Below, in pieces: positions 10,376-19,308 of a stretch of 64,000 bases of DNA. Both the position numbers and the translations under genes were made by a program. The notes under the pieces were generated by a model. It was not told the origin of the DNA and ran no database searches. It saw nothing but the letters and a program-made list of their open reading frames with translations. Numbering within the stretch: the stretch's first letter is position 1; each line of letters begins with the position of its first letter. The stretch comes from Terriglobia bacterium (GTDB taxonomy: Bacteria; Acidobacteriota; Terriglobia; Bryobacterales; Bryobacteraceae): assembly GCA_020073305.1 (NCBI GenBank), contig JAIQFK010000011.1:27547-91546 (forward strand), read 5' to 3'.

Positions 10376-12054
10376 GTGCGGGGAGATTCTTGGATCGGTA
10401 CCCGTAGCCCGGCGCTCTCGGCAAATCGAGTAGCCGGCTCATAGCCCGCGTCCGCATGGCGCAGCACGCCGATTCCCGGGTCGCAGGTGAGCACCCGTTC
10501 CAGGCAGCGCGCGCCGCTCGCTGTGCCGTCCGCCACCGTCACCTGTCCGGCGTGCAGTGAGTAGCCGATGCCTACGCCGCCGCCGTTATGCACGGAAACC
10601 CAGCTCGCGCCCGCGGCCGTATTCAACAGCGCGTTGAGGATCGGCCAATCGGCAATTGCGTCGCTGCCATCCGGCATACCTTCGGTTTCCCGGTAAGGCG
10701 ACGCCACCGAGCCGCAATCCAGATGATCGCGCCCGATGACGATGGGAGCTTTCAGCCGGCCATCCGCCACCATGCGATTCATTTCGAGCGCGAAGCGCGC
10801 CCGCTCTCCATAGCCCAGCCAGCAGATGCGGGCGGGCAGGCCCTGGAAGCGCACGTGTTCGCGAGCCAGCGCAATCCAGCGCGTCAGACTTGGATTGTCC
10901 GAAAACAACCGGCACACCAGTTCGTCGGTAGCGGCGATGTCTGCCGGATCGCCCGAAAGCGCCACCCAGCGAAACGGCCCCCGGCCTTCGGCGAACAGCG
11001 GCCGGATATACTCGGGCACAAAACCCGGAATCCGGAAGGCGTCGCTCACGCCGCGATCCGCAGCCATGCGCCGGATATTGTTTCCGTAGTCAAACGCTAT
11101 CGCCCCGCGCCTCTGCAATTCCAGCATGGCGCGTACATGCGTGGCCATCGAGTCGAGCGCCCGGTCGATATACTGCTTCGGATCTGCCGCACGAAGCCTC
11201 GCGGCCTCTTCCACTGAATAACCAGCCGGAATGTAACCATTCAGCGGATCGTGCGCGCTGGTCTGATCGGTCACAAGATCGGGAATGATCTCGCGGCGCA
11301 CCAGCTCGGGGAGAACCTCGGCGCAGTTGCCTACCAGGCCCACTGAAATGGCCTGCTTCCGGGCCATGGCTTCGCGCAGGATGCCCAGGGCTTCATCCAG
11401 GTCGCCGGTCATCCGGTCGCAGTAGCCGTTTTCGATGCGACGCTCGATCCGCTTCGCGTCCACTTCCACGCACAGAAATGCCGCGCCGTTCATGGTCGCG
11501 GCCAGCGGCTGCGCACCACCCATGCCGCCCATTCCGCCGGTCACCACCAGCCTTCCCGCCAGCGATCCCGCGAAATGCTTCCGCCCCGCCGACGCGAAAG
11601 TTTCATAGGTGCCTTGCAGGATGCCTTGCGAGCCAATGTAAATCCAGCTTCCCGCCGTCATCTGCCCATACATGATGAGCCCGAGCTGTTCCAGCCTGCG
11701 GAACTCGTCCCAGTTCGACCAGTGCCCCACCAGGTTCGAGTTGGCGATCAGCACACGTGGCGCTTCCTCGTGCGTGCGAAACACACCCACCGGTTTGCCC
11801 GATTGCACCAGCAACGTCTCATCGTTGCCCAGAGCTTCGAGTTCGCGCACGATAGCGTGATACGCCGCCCAGTCGCGCGCGGCTTTCCCCGAGCCTCCGT
11901 AAACCACCAGGTCCTGCGGCCGCTCCGCAACTTCCGGATCCAGATTGTTCATGAGCATGCGCAGCGCAGCTTCCTGCTTCCAGCCCTTCGAGCGGAGCGT
12001 GGAACCGCGCGGCGCGCGAATTTCGGAGGGTGCGACAAGTTCCGTGGTCGGCAT
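10372..12054 (-). CDS. hutU: Urocanate hydratase HutU
   Basis: About 560 residues of urocanase, which hydrates urocanate to imidazolonepropionate using tightly bound NAD+. Family signatures are plain: the N-terminal [20 protein letters not shown], the NAD-binding [33 protein letters not shown], the conserved [17 protein letters not shown] and [18 protein letters not shown] prefer the ATG at 12054 (protein begins MPTTELVAP) because GGAG lies 6 nt upstream and the length then matches the family. An upstream ATG at 12072 or start at 12102 would add 6-16 residues. It is the first gene of the hut unit. Its start is only 67 bp from the divergently transcribed permease gene, so both promoters must be compact. 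Confidence 0.94.
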   Translation of the reverse strand: MPTTELVAPSEIRAPRGSTLRSKGWKQEAALRMLMNNLDPEVAERPQDLVVYGGSGKAARDWAAYHAIVRELEALGNDETLLVQSGKPVGVFRTHEEAPRVLIANSNLVGHWSNWDEFRRLEQLGLIMYGQMTAGSWIYIGSQGILQGTYETFASAGRKHFAGSLAGRLVVTGGMGGMGGAQPLAATMNGAAFLCVEVDAKRIERRIENGYCDRMTGDLDEALGILREAMARKQAISVGLVGNCAEVLPELVRREIIPDLVTDQTSAHDPLNGYIPAGYSVEEAARLRAADPKQYIDRALDSMATHVRAMLELQRRGAIAFDYGNNIRRMAADRGVSDAFRIPGFVPEYIRPLFAEGRGPFRWVALSGDPADIAATDELVCRLFSDNPSLTRWIALAREHVRFQGLPARICWLGYGERARFALEMNRMVADGRLKAPIVIGRDHLDCGSVASPYRETEGMPDGSDAIADWPILNALLNTAAGASWVSVHNGGGVGIGYSLHAGQVTVADGTASGARCLERVLTCDPGIGVLRHADAGYEPATRFAESAGLRVPIQESPRT

Positions 12055-12121
12055 TAGAGACTCCAGCTTCATCATATCCCGCTGGAGTAGACTTGATCTC
12101 ATTGCTGAGGATACTGATCAG

Positions 12122-14566
12122 TTGAATGGGATCGCGCTTCTAGAGACCCTCTCGCAGGACACCGGCTATGCGCTGCGCACCATGCGCCGGAACCCGGTTT
12201 TCGCGACGACGGCAGTGCTCGTCCTGACGTTAGGCATTGGAGGCAATGCCGCGATGTTTACCGTTATCCGCGCGGTGTTGCTGAAGCCGCTCGGTTATCA
12301 CGATCCCGACAGGCTCGTTGAGATCACGGGCGGCGCAACGTCCGTTCGGTTCGAGGAGATGAAGGCCAGTGCGCACTCCTTCACCGGGATCGGAGCCTTC
12401 AGCGGCCAGGAAGATCTAACGCTAACTGGCGGAGCCGAGCCGGAGGTGTTGAACGGCGCACGCGTATCGGCTGGTTTCCTTCGCATACTCGGCGCCGCTC
12501 CAATGCTGGGCCGCGGATTTCTTCCGGAGGAGGATTCCCCTGGCGCCGCACCCGTTGCCATCATCAGCGCGGAGCTATGGCAGCGCCGGTTTGCCGGCGA
12601 TGCACAGATTGCCGGTAAGACGGTGACTTTGGCGTCGACGCCGTACACTATCGTCGGAGTTCTTCCGCCGCGCTTCCAGTTCCCTTTTCCGGGCGTGGAC
12701 GTGTGGATCACACGGCCGGCGGATTGGCCGCTCATCCCGCCCAAGTCCCGCCCACTTAGCCCGTTCTTGAGCATCTTCGGCCGTCTGAAGCCGGGGCTGA
12801 CCCTGGAACAGGCCAGTGCGGAGATGGTGGTGCTTCGCCACCAATATGCCGCTGCCCATCCCGCCATGCTGGATGCCAAGCCGAAATCGCCCGAGGGCGT
12901 AACACCCATGAAGGAGGCCCTGGTCGCCGATGTCAGCGCCATGCTTTGGATGTTGTTCGGCGCCGTCGGCTTCGTGCTGCTCATCGCGTGCGCTAACGTG
13001 GCCAGTCTGCTCCTGGCGCGCGCCACGTCTCGTTCCAGGGAATTTGCCGTTCGATCCGCGCTTGGAGCTGCGCGCACTCGCCTTATCGGACAGCTGGTGG
13101 GCGAGAGTGTTCTCTTGTCCCTCGCCGGTGGAACACTGGGCGTGCTGCTGGCCAACTGGAGTTTGCGCTGGATTCCCAAGATGGCCGCTCTGGATCTGCC
13201 GCGTGAGGCGGAGATCCATCTCGATGGCACGGTGCTCGCGTTCAGCGCGATCCTGTCCATCGTCACGGGCGTGCTCTTCGGTCTGGTCCCGGCGCTTGGT
13301 GCGTCCCGGCCCGATCTTATGGCGGTGTTACGAGCGAGTGGGGAAACAGCCGGCCGGGGAGTCACGAAGCGCTTCCTGATACCTCTTAGCGTCCGCGGAC
13401 TGTTAGTCGTCGGACAGGTGGCGCTCTCGATCGTGCTGCTCATCGGCGGCGCGCTCTTGATGGAGAGCGTGGTTCGTCTTCGCGGCGTCAATCCCGGATT
13501 CAATCCGGCGAACCTGTTGACGATGCGGATTTCGCTACCGGAATCGCGCTTTGACACAGACCAGAAAAAGAACGCGTTCTATGAAGAACTCTTGCGGCGT
13601 GTAGGATCATCGCCTGGCGTCCGCAGCGCAACGATGGCCGTTACCCTCCCCCTGACTGGCTTTGCAGGCACCCCGGTACAGGATGCCGCGCAACCACCAT
13701 TGAAATTGAACGAACGTCCTATTGCGACAGCGTTGACCGTCTCGCCGGGATATTTCCGCACGCTCGAGATTCCCTTAAGACGGGGAAGGGACTTTACCGA
13801 GAGAGACACCGTAAACGCGAAGCGCGTGACCATCATCGATGAAAGGTTGGCCCGCCAGCTCTGGCCGGCCTATCCGAGTGGACAGGACCCCATCGGTCAT
13901 AGCCTTTTGATCGGCGCCAATCCTCAACCCGTGGAGATCGTGGGCGTCGTAGCCAACGCGCGTCAAAGCCTGGAAGACAGCGGGTGGCCACGGAGTGTGT
14001 ACACTCCATTCGCCCAGAGTCCTCCGCCCTCGGCCATGCTGGCAGTTCGGACCGAAAGTTATCCCCTTCGGCTTGTCAGCACCGTTCGCGCTCAGGCGCT
14101 CGCCATAGATCGCGATCAGCCCATCTCAGCCGTCAAAACCATGGAGGACCTAATGGAAGAGGAAGTGGGTCCACGCAAATTGACCGTGATGCTGCTCGCT
14201 TCGTTTGCCGGCATCGCGCTGCTACTGGCTCTGGTTGGAATCTACGGCGTTATTTCGTACTCGGTCGCGCAACGAACCCACGAGGTGGGCATTCGGCGCG
14301 CGTTAGGCGCGCAGCAGGCCGACATCCTCCGCCTGGTGATGGGCCAATGCCTCGGATTGACACTGGCCGGCATCGCGATCGGAATCGCCGGTGCGCTCGC
14401 GTTGACGCACCTGATGGAGAGCCTGCTCTTCCAAGTCAGCAACACCGATCCGGCAACATACATCGGTGTCGCCCTGCTGTTTCTCCTGGTGGCGCTCGCC
14501 GCCAGCTACATTCCCGCGCGACGCGCCACCCGAATCGATCCGATGTCGGCGCTTCGAGTTTGGTGA
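12122..14566 (+). CDS. Orphan FtsX/MacB-type ABC transporter permease (ADOP family)
   Basis: An approximately 814-residue polytopic permease of the duplicated type frequent in Acidobacteriota. It has an N-terminal TM helix (VFATTAVLVLTLGIGGNAA), a MacB-like periplasmic domain, an FtsX core with VGFVLLIACANVASLLLARA and REFAVRSALGAAR, then a second copy of both, ending SYIPARRATRIDPMSALRVW. The repeated 'RxAxRxALGA' pattern reappears as VGIRRALGAQQADI. No ATPase gene is adjacent, hence 'orphan'. The start is uncertain: TTG at 12122, with GAGG upstream, gives the expected N-terminus, while the open frame continues back to 11945 through hutU and is unlikely to be coding there. Substrate is unknown. 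Confidence 0.85.
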   Translation: MNGIALLETLSQDTGYALRTMRRNPVFATTAVLVLTLGIGGNAAMFTVIRAVLLKPLGYHDPDRLVEITGGATSVRFEEMKASAHSFTGIGAFSGQEDLTLTGGAEPEVLNGARVSAGFLRILGAAPMLGRGFLPEEDSPGAAPVAIISAELWQRRFAGDAQIAGKTVTLASTPYTIVGVLPPRFQFPFPGVDVWITRPADWPLIPPKSRPLSPFLSIFGRLKPGLTLEQASAEMVVLRHQYAAAHPAMLDAKPKSPEGVTPMKEALVADVSAMLWMLFGAVGFVLLIACANVASLLLARATSRSREFAVRSALGAARTRLIGQLVGESVLLSLAGGTLGVLLANWSLRWIPKMAALDLPREAEIHLDGTVLAFSAILSIVTGVLFGLVPALGASRPDLMAVLRASGETAGRGVTKRFLIPLSVRGLLVVGQVALSIVLLIGGALLMESVVRLRGVNPGFNPANLLTMRISLPESRFDTDQKKNAFYEELLRRVGSSPGVRSATMAVTLPLTGFAGTPVQDAAQPPLKLNERPIATALTVSPGYFRTLEIPLRRGRDFTERDTVNAKRVTIIDERLARQLWPAYPSGQDPIGHSLLIGANPQPVEIVGVVANARQSLEDSGWPRSVYTPFAQSPPPSAMLAVRTESYPLRLVSTVRAQALAIDRDQPISAVKTMEDLMEEEVGPRKLTVMLLASFAGIALLLALVGIYGVISYSVAQRTHEVGIRRALGAQQADILRLVMGQCLGLTLAGIAIGIAGALALTHLMESLLFQVSNTDPATYIGVALLFLLVALAASYIPARRATRIDPMSALRVW

Positions 14567-14577
14567 TCGCATTTGTG

Positions 14578-14593
14578 CTGACACCTGGCACCT
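14578..14593. repeat. Short dispersed repeat, 16 bp (AGGTGCCAGGTGTCAG on minus strand)
   Basis: The minus strand reads AGGTGCCAGGTGTCAG. A near-identical word (15 of 16) lies at 47816-47831 and a looser one (13 of 16) at 48560-48575. All three are intergenic or at gene ends. This one overlaps the stop of the TPR gene. Confidence 0.5.
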
Positions 14594-15818
14594 ATTTCGA
14601 CTCCCCCGCCAGCCTCTCCATCCCCCCAGCCTGCCGCCGGATGAACGCGTTCTCCTCTTGCGTGAGTCTTTCATGCAGCGCGTGCTCGGCTTTGGCTTCA
14701 TCGGCCTTGCCCAGCCGGTCGTAGACCCGGGCCAGCCGGTAATGCACGCCAGGATTTTTTGGGTTGAGTTCCGCAGCGCGGGCGAACTCGCGCGCCGCCC
14801 CGGCGAAATCTCGCTTGGCTTCGAGCACCCCGCCTAACTCGAAAGGGGACTCCCAGAATGCTGCATTCTCCGCAATCGACTTCCGCAACAAAGCTTCCGC
14901 CTCGTCCCGCTTCCCGCCGAATGCCAGAGCCTTTCCGTAGAGGAAATTCGCCGTGTAGTTTTCCGGATTCGCTTTCGCGAGCGCGGCAAACGCGGAGGTC
15001 ACATCGGGCAACTTGCCCTCGGTCTGCTCCAGCATGCGGCCCAGGAATACGTAAGGCTGTTCCACTCCCGGGTCGATGCGGATGACACGCAGGAAAGCCT
15101 CCACCGCGTCCGGAAACCGCCGCATGCTGTAGTAAGCCACACCCAGCGTCAGCTCCATCTGTGCGCTCCGGGCGAAAATCTTTTTGCCGTCTTCCAGAAC
15201 CTGGATCGCCTCCTGGGCGCTGTTGTGCTTCAGCAGGTCGCGAGCCAGTTCGAAATAGTAAGACTCTTCGTAGGGATTGAGCTTGATAGCCGCATGCATC
15301 TCGCGGAATGCTTCCACCGGCCGGCCGTCCATCTCGTACGCCTTCCCCAGCAAATACCTCACATCGGCGCGGTTCTCCGCGGCCAGCGCCGCTCGCGCAA
15401 GATCGATTGCGGGTTTGGGTTTCCCGGCCTGTACGTAAAGCTGGATGGCGCGCACATAAGCTCCCGCATCGCCCTGCGTCTTCGACGCATACCCGGCCGC
15501 ACACTCCGCCGCCTTTTCGTATTTGCCGGTCTCGGAGTAGAAGATGCTTAGCGCTCGCAGAACCACGGGATTGCCGGATGCAAGCTGCTCGGCTTTCACG
15601 GCGGCCGATTCGGCCAGCTTCGATTCGTGCAGCTTCCAGTACGTCTGCGCCAGCCCCAGCCACACCTGCGGCTGATCGGGGCGCATCTTCGCCGCCGATT
15701 CGAGCGAGACGCGCGCGACCGCGAGATCGTTGCGCTCGAGCGCCTCCAGCCCCGCACGCAACGCCGCTTCGAACGAAGGCGATTGCGCCAACAGCATGAT
15801 CAACCACACCGCCAACAT
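14592..15818 (-). CDS. Tetratricopeptide repeat protein
   Basis: A 408-residue protein made almost wholly of TPR units after an N-terminal hydrophobic segment (LAVWLIMLLAQSPSF) that could be a signal peptide or anchor. Repeats with the usual W-LG-Y-A-P spacing are visible throughout, for example DQPQVWLGLAQTYWKL, EESYYFELARDLLKHNS, EQPYVFLGRMLEQ and NPGVHYRLARVYDRLGKADEA. The ATG at 15818 shares one base with the stop of the upstream FG-GAP/ASPIC/TPR gene (TGATG), so the two are translationally coupled and probably act together, perhaps as a periplasmic scaffold. No enzymatic domain is seen. Confidence 0.85.
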   Translation of the reverse strand: MLAVWLIMLLAQSPSFEAALRAGLEALERNDLAVARVSLESAAKMRPDQPQVWLGLAQTYWKLHESKLAESAAVKAEQLASGNPVVLRALSIFYSETGKYEKAAECAAGYASKTQGDAGAYVRAIQLYVQAGKPKPAIDLARAALAAENRADVRYLLGKAYEMDGRPVEAFREMHAAIKLNPYEESYYFELARDLLKHNSAQEAIQVLEDGKKIFARSAQMELTLGVAYYSMRRFPDAVEAFLRVIRIDPGVEQPYVFLGRMLEQTEGKLPDVTSAFAALAKANPENYTANFLYGKALAFGGKRDEAEALLRKSIAENAAFWESPFELGGVLEAKRDFAGAAREFARAAELNPKNPGVHYRLARVYDRLGKADEAKAEHALHERLTQEENAFIRRQAGGMERLAGESK

Positions 15819-18800
15819 CACCGCGAGTCCAACTCCCGCAACGCCCGCGCCGCCACCGCGTCGCCGGGTTTCTTCGCCAAAAGCTGGCGCATCAGGTCCC
15901 GAGCCTTCTCCCGGTCTCCCATCTGCACGTAGAGCCGCCCCAGGTTCAGGTAAAGCTCGTCATCCTCGGGCGCAACCTCAATCCCGTACCGGAAAGCCGC
16001 TATCGCATCGTTCGATTGCCCCAGTTCCGCGTACAACACCGCCAGATTGTTGATCGCTCCCGTGTGGTCGCGATGAATGGCGATCGCCCGCTCGAACCAT
16101 TGCTTCGCTTCCGCGCTGCGATTCTGTTTCGCGCAAACCAGCCCGAGTTGATTGGCTGCGTCTGCGCTCTTGGGATCGGCTTCGATCGCCTGTCGAAGAA
16201 GCTTCTCCGCCGCCGGCAAATCATTCAATTTTGCCGCAACCTCGCCCGCACCTAGCAGGGCATCCGAATGATTGGGCCGCAGGGCCAGCACCTTCTGGAA
16301 ATTCTCGAGCGCCGGCCGCCACCGCTCCGCCTCGTAATGAATGCGTCCCAGCGCGAGCAGCGCCTTCCAGTTGTCGGGCGCGTTCCGCACGGTTTCTTCC
16401 AGATAAGGAATGGCCTGGTCCGGATATCCCGCCCAGTAAAACGCCGAGCCCAGCTTGAAGTAATTGCGATGTGGCGGAGAATAGTAGCGCCCCGCGAACG
16501 GCAGCGCCAGCTCCGCGCTCCGCCCCGCGCGCAGAGCTTTCAAGTCCGCTTCCAGTACGCCGTCTGCTGGCATTTTCGCATAGATCTTGTGCGCCCGGCT
16601 TCGGTCGTCGATCAGCAGAAGCAGCGGCAGTTCCAGATCCGTGCGCAGTTCAAACAGGTACCGGCGGAAGACGGAATACTGCGCCGCCAGATCCTGCGTG
16701 GCGCGACTGACATCCACCACTTCAAAGGGCAGGGAAGCCGGTGTTGCCGGGCCGCCCCCGGCTGTCAGCAGCAGAAATCCCGGACCCTTACGGGTCTCCG
16801 GCAGCGGCACCGGATCATGCAGCCACGTTGCCGCGAATTCCGGTTGATTCACGGGTTGAACGGGCACGGTCGAAAGGCTCGTTCGCTCGCGGAAGGGCGT
16901 TGCCTCCACCTTCTCCGACCCTTCCTCGATCTCGTACCGGACGCCTGCGCGCAGCCCGGCGAACTCCTGCTTCTCACCCGACGGCCACGTGATCTTGACC
17001 GCCGCCTCACCGGCTTCCCCCAAACCGAAATGCAGTTGCTTCGAGTGCTGTGACAGGTAGCCGCTTCCCGCATTCAAATATTGGACTCGCCCGTTGACCT
17101 CGACCCTCGCGCCGATCCCGTCGCGATTGGATTTCGTCCCCTTGAGGCGCAGCGCAATCGCGCGCTTGCCGAGGCCACAGTTGTTCCGTAGGACCCGCAC
17201 CTGTGGCGCCAGCCGGCTCTTCAGCACGATGTCCAGGTTGCCGTCGCCGTCGATATCGGTTACTGCAAACGCGCGGGTATCTTCCGCGAAATCCAGGCCG
17301 CTGACGCCCGAGAAGTCATAGAACTTCGCCGTGCCGCCGCCCGCGGGCGTTACTCGCTTATAGAAAACGTTGGGCTCGTGCCCGCACCAACTGTAATCCT
17401 GGCGGATGAGCTGGTTGATCGCATTCCAGCCGTCTTCATAATCCGGCGCGGGGCTCTCGGTGACCGGAGACTTCGCCACCACTTGCCGCCAGAAGAAACT
17501 GTTCACGTCCTTCTCAGACGCGTTCGTCAGCATTCCCGTTGTGATGAAGATCTCGGGCGTCCCGTCGTTATCGAAGTCCAGCCCGTCCGCGCACCAGGCC
17601 CACCGTCCCATGGACACGCCTTCCAGGCTGTCCGTTTCCTCGAAGCGGCCGTCGCCCAGATTCCGGTAGAGCGAATTGCCCTTGGTGTGGCCATGGTACG
17701 CAGCCTTCAGTTCTCGTCCCGGTCGAAACGCAGGATCGTTGACTACGCGCTGCCCCGCCTCCGTCCACATGTTCGATACGTACAAATCGGGCCGGCCATC
17801 GCCGTCATAGTCAAACCACGCCGCGCTCATCCCTGGGCCGACGTTGCCCACTCCCGCTTCGGCCGCTTCGTCGCGAAACTTTCCCTGCCGGTTCCGGTAC
17901 AGGTTACTTCTCCCGAAATCGTTGGCCACGTAAAGATCCGGCCAGCCGTCGCCATCCAAATCGCACCAGGCCGGCGCAAAGCTGAAGCGATTGTTGTTGT
18001 GATTGATTCCCGTCTCTTCGGTGACGTCCAGAAAATATCCGCCGGATTCCGAAAGCTGGTTGCGAAACAGGTAATTGGGCGGTCCGTTGCGCGCGTCGTG
18101 GTACGGGACCGCGTAACGATACTGGTCTTCGCTCTGGAAATAGATATAGGTGCAGAGATACAGATCCACGCGCCCGTCGCGGTTGTAATCCGCTGCGGCC
18201 ATACCGGTAAACGAGCCCTGCGGCGCCGTGCGGAAGTGGAATGCATCGGGCACATGCGTGAACGTCCCGTCGCCCTTGTTGATGAACAGCAGCGGGCCCC
18301 CGCTCCCCAAGACCACCAGGTCCTGATGCCCGCTGTTGCGGAAATCGGCAAACAGCGCGCACGTGGTGTCATCGAGCATGCCCACCCCGGCTTTTTCGGT
18401 GATGTCGGCGAGCGTGCCGTCGCCCCGGTTCTTGTACAGCCGGTTCGGCAATCCCCCAGCCTGGCAGACGTAGATTTCGTCCCAGCGGTCGTTATCGATG
18501 TCTCCAACGGCAACACCATTGTTGCCGTAGATGTCGATCCCCGCGGCGGAATCGAGCCGCGACCTCCACCAGACGTTGCCTTTCAGCAACTGCTCATGAA
18601 ACGACCTGACACCCTGGAACGAAGCCCCGGTGATGTCTTCGAACCACGGAGCTTTCGCTGCGGCCAGCGTCTCACTGAGCGGTTGCGATTCACGGAGCCG
18701 GCCGTCCCTCCACACCTGCCTCCACGAACCTACGCGATACCCTCCATCGCTCGCAATCTCGTAGCGGACCAGGTTATCCGGCAAAACGAAAAAGCGGGCC

Positions 18801-19168
18801 CGCCGGATGCGGCCGAGCGACGCGATCCACTTCTGAAAATCGGTCTCCGCGCCGAATTCCGCCTCCGCAACGCCCTCACCAACCGGCCTGTACCGGCGCG
18901 CCAGCGGCACAGTGCCCGCAAAATCGCTTGCCAGCGGCAGCGCCTGCCCCTGCAGCATCGCCGACAGCCGCCCTTCGATCTCCTGAGCATCTTTCTCGAA
19001 GCGAAACTCGTCCGTCCCCGCCTCGATATGCGCAAGAACGGGGTCGTAAGGATTTGCTTTTCGGAATTGGACTGGGTATCGGGCCGAGCCTGAGCTCTTG
19101 GAAGGAAGGATCCCTAAAGAAGCGAGCGCCGCGAGAAACTCCCGGCGCCCAATCGGAAATACTGCCAC
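15818..19168 (-). CDS. Tat-exported FG-GAP/VCBS repeat, ASPIC-UnbV and TPR fusion protein
   Basis: A 1116-residue exported protein with several parts. Residues 1-25 form a Tat-type signal (GRREFLAALASLGI). From about residue 190 to 640 there are many FG-GAP/VCBS repeats with calcium-loop patterns such as DIDNDRWDEIYV, DYNRDGRVDLYLC, DLDGDGWPDLYVANDFG and DIDGDGNLDIVL. About 650-730 is an ASPIC/UnbV (CRTAC1-like) domain ending in VKITWPSGEKQEFAGL. A linker follows, and the last 260 residues are TPRs (SALYWAGYPDQAIPYLEE-like units, NQLGLVCAKQNRSAEAKQWF). The start is GTG. It is coupled to the downstream TPR gene. Such proteins are abundant in Solibacter-like genomes, and their role is not established. 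Confidence 0.88.
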   Translation of the reverse strand: MAVFPIGRREFLAALASLGILPSKSSGSARYPVQFRKANPYDPVLAHIEAGTDEFRFEKDAQEIEGRLSAMLQGQALPLASDFAGTVPLARRYRPVGEGVAEAEFGAETDFQKWIASLGRIRRARFFVLPDNLVRYEIASDGGYRVGSWRQVWRDGRLRESQPLSETLAAAKAPWFEDITGASFQGVRSFHEQLLKGNVWWRSRLDSAAGIDIYGNNGVAVGDIDNDRWDEIYVCQAGGLPNRLYKNRGDGTLADITEKAGVGMLDDTTCALFADFRNSGHQDLVVLGSGGPLLFINKGDGTFTHVPDAFHFRTAPQGSFTGMAAADYNRDGRVDLYLCTYIYFQSEDQYRYAVPYHDARNGPPNYLFRNQLSESGGYFLDVTEETGINHNNNRFSFAPAWCDLDGDGWPDLYVANDFGRSNLYRNRQGKFRDEAAEAGVGNVGPGMSAAWFDYDGDGRPDLYVSNMWTEAGQRVVNDPAFRPGRELKAAYHGHTKGNSLYRNLGDGRFEETDSLEGVSMGRWAWCADGLDFDNDGTPEIFITTGMLTNASEKDVNSFFWRQVVAKSPVTESPAPDYEDGWNAINQLIRQDYSWCGHEPNVFYKRVTPAGGGTAKFYDFSGVSGLDFAEDTRAFAVTDIDGDGNLDIVLKSRLAPQVRVLRNNCGLGKRAIALRLKGTKSNRDGIGARVEVNGRVQYLNAGSGYLSQHSKQLHFGLGEAGEAAVKITWPSGEKQEFAGLRAGVRYEIEEGSEKVEATPFRERTSLSTVPVQPVNQPEFAATWLHDPVPLPETRKGPGFLLLTAGGGPATPASLPFEVVDVSRATQDLAAQYSVFRRYLFELRTDLELPLLLLIDDRSRAHKIYAKMPADGVLEADLKALRAGRSAELALPFAGRYYSPPHRNYFKLGSAFYWAGYPDQAIPYLEETVRNAPDNWKALLALGRIHYEAERWRPALENFQKVLALRPNHSDALLGAGEVAAKLNDLPAAEKLLRQAIEADPKSADAANQLGLVCAKQNRSAEAKQWFERAIAIHRDHTGAINNLAVLYAELGQSNDAIAAFRYGIEVAPEDDELYLNLGRLYVQMGDREKARDLMRQLLAKKPGDAVAARALRELDSR

Positions 19169-19308
19169 GGTGCTTTCATTGTAAGGGCAGGACCAGGATT
19201 CCTGCCTGCCCTCTGACCTATCAGCTTCGCCGCCGGAGGCCCGTGCCTCACCCGGGTGTCCCCGCGTCTAAACCCGCGTCAGGGGATTCGCAAGGGCGAA
19301 GCCCTTTC
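19169..19308. other. Intergenic stretch with several small inverted and direct repeats
   Basis: This 140-bp gap between two minus-strand genes holds AGGGCAGGA and TCCTGCC/TGCCCT arms around 19184-19212, a 30-bp dispersed repeat at 19231-19260, two copies of CCCGCGTC and a hairpin AAGGGC-GAA-GCCCTT near 19290-19304. The last hairpin could act at the end of the receptor transcript, but there is no T-run. No gene is apparent. Confidence 0.5.
19231..19260. repeat. 30-bp dispersed repeat, copy 1
   Basis: This 30-bp word, starting CGCCGGAGGCCCGTGC and ending CCGGGTGTC, matches 27314-27343 at 28 of 30 positions. This copy is intergenic, whereas the other lies inside the 3' end of ilvN. Confidence 0.7.

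Noticed and set aside
17378..19093. 571-codon plus-strand frame opposite the FG-GAP/ASPIC/TPR gene
   Set aside because: The minus-strand gene has clear calcium-loop repeats and a Tat signal. The plus frame reads as their complement.
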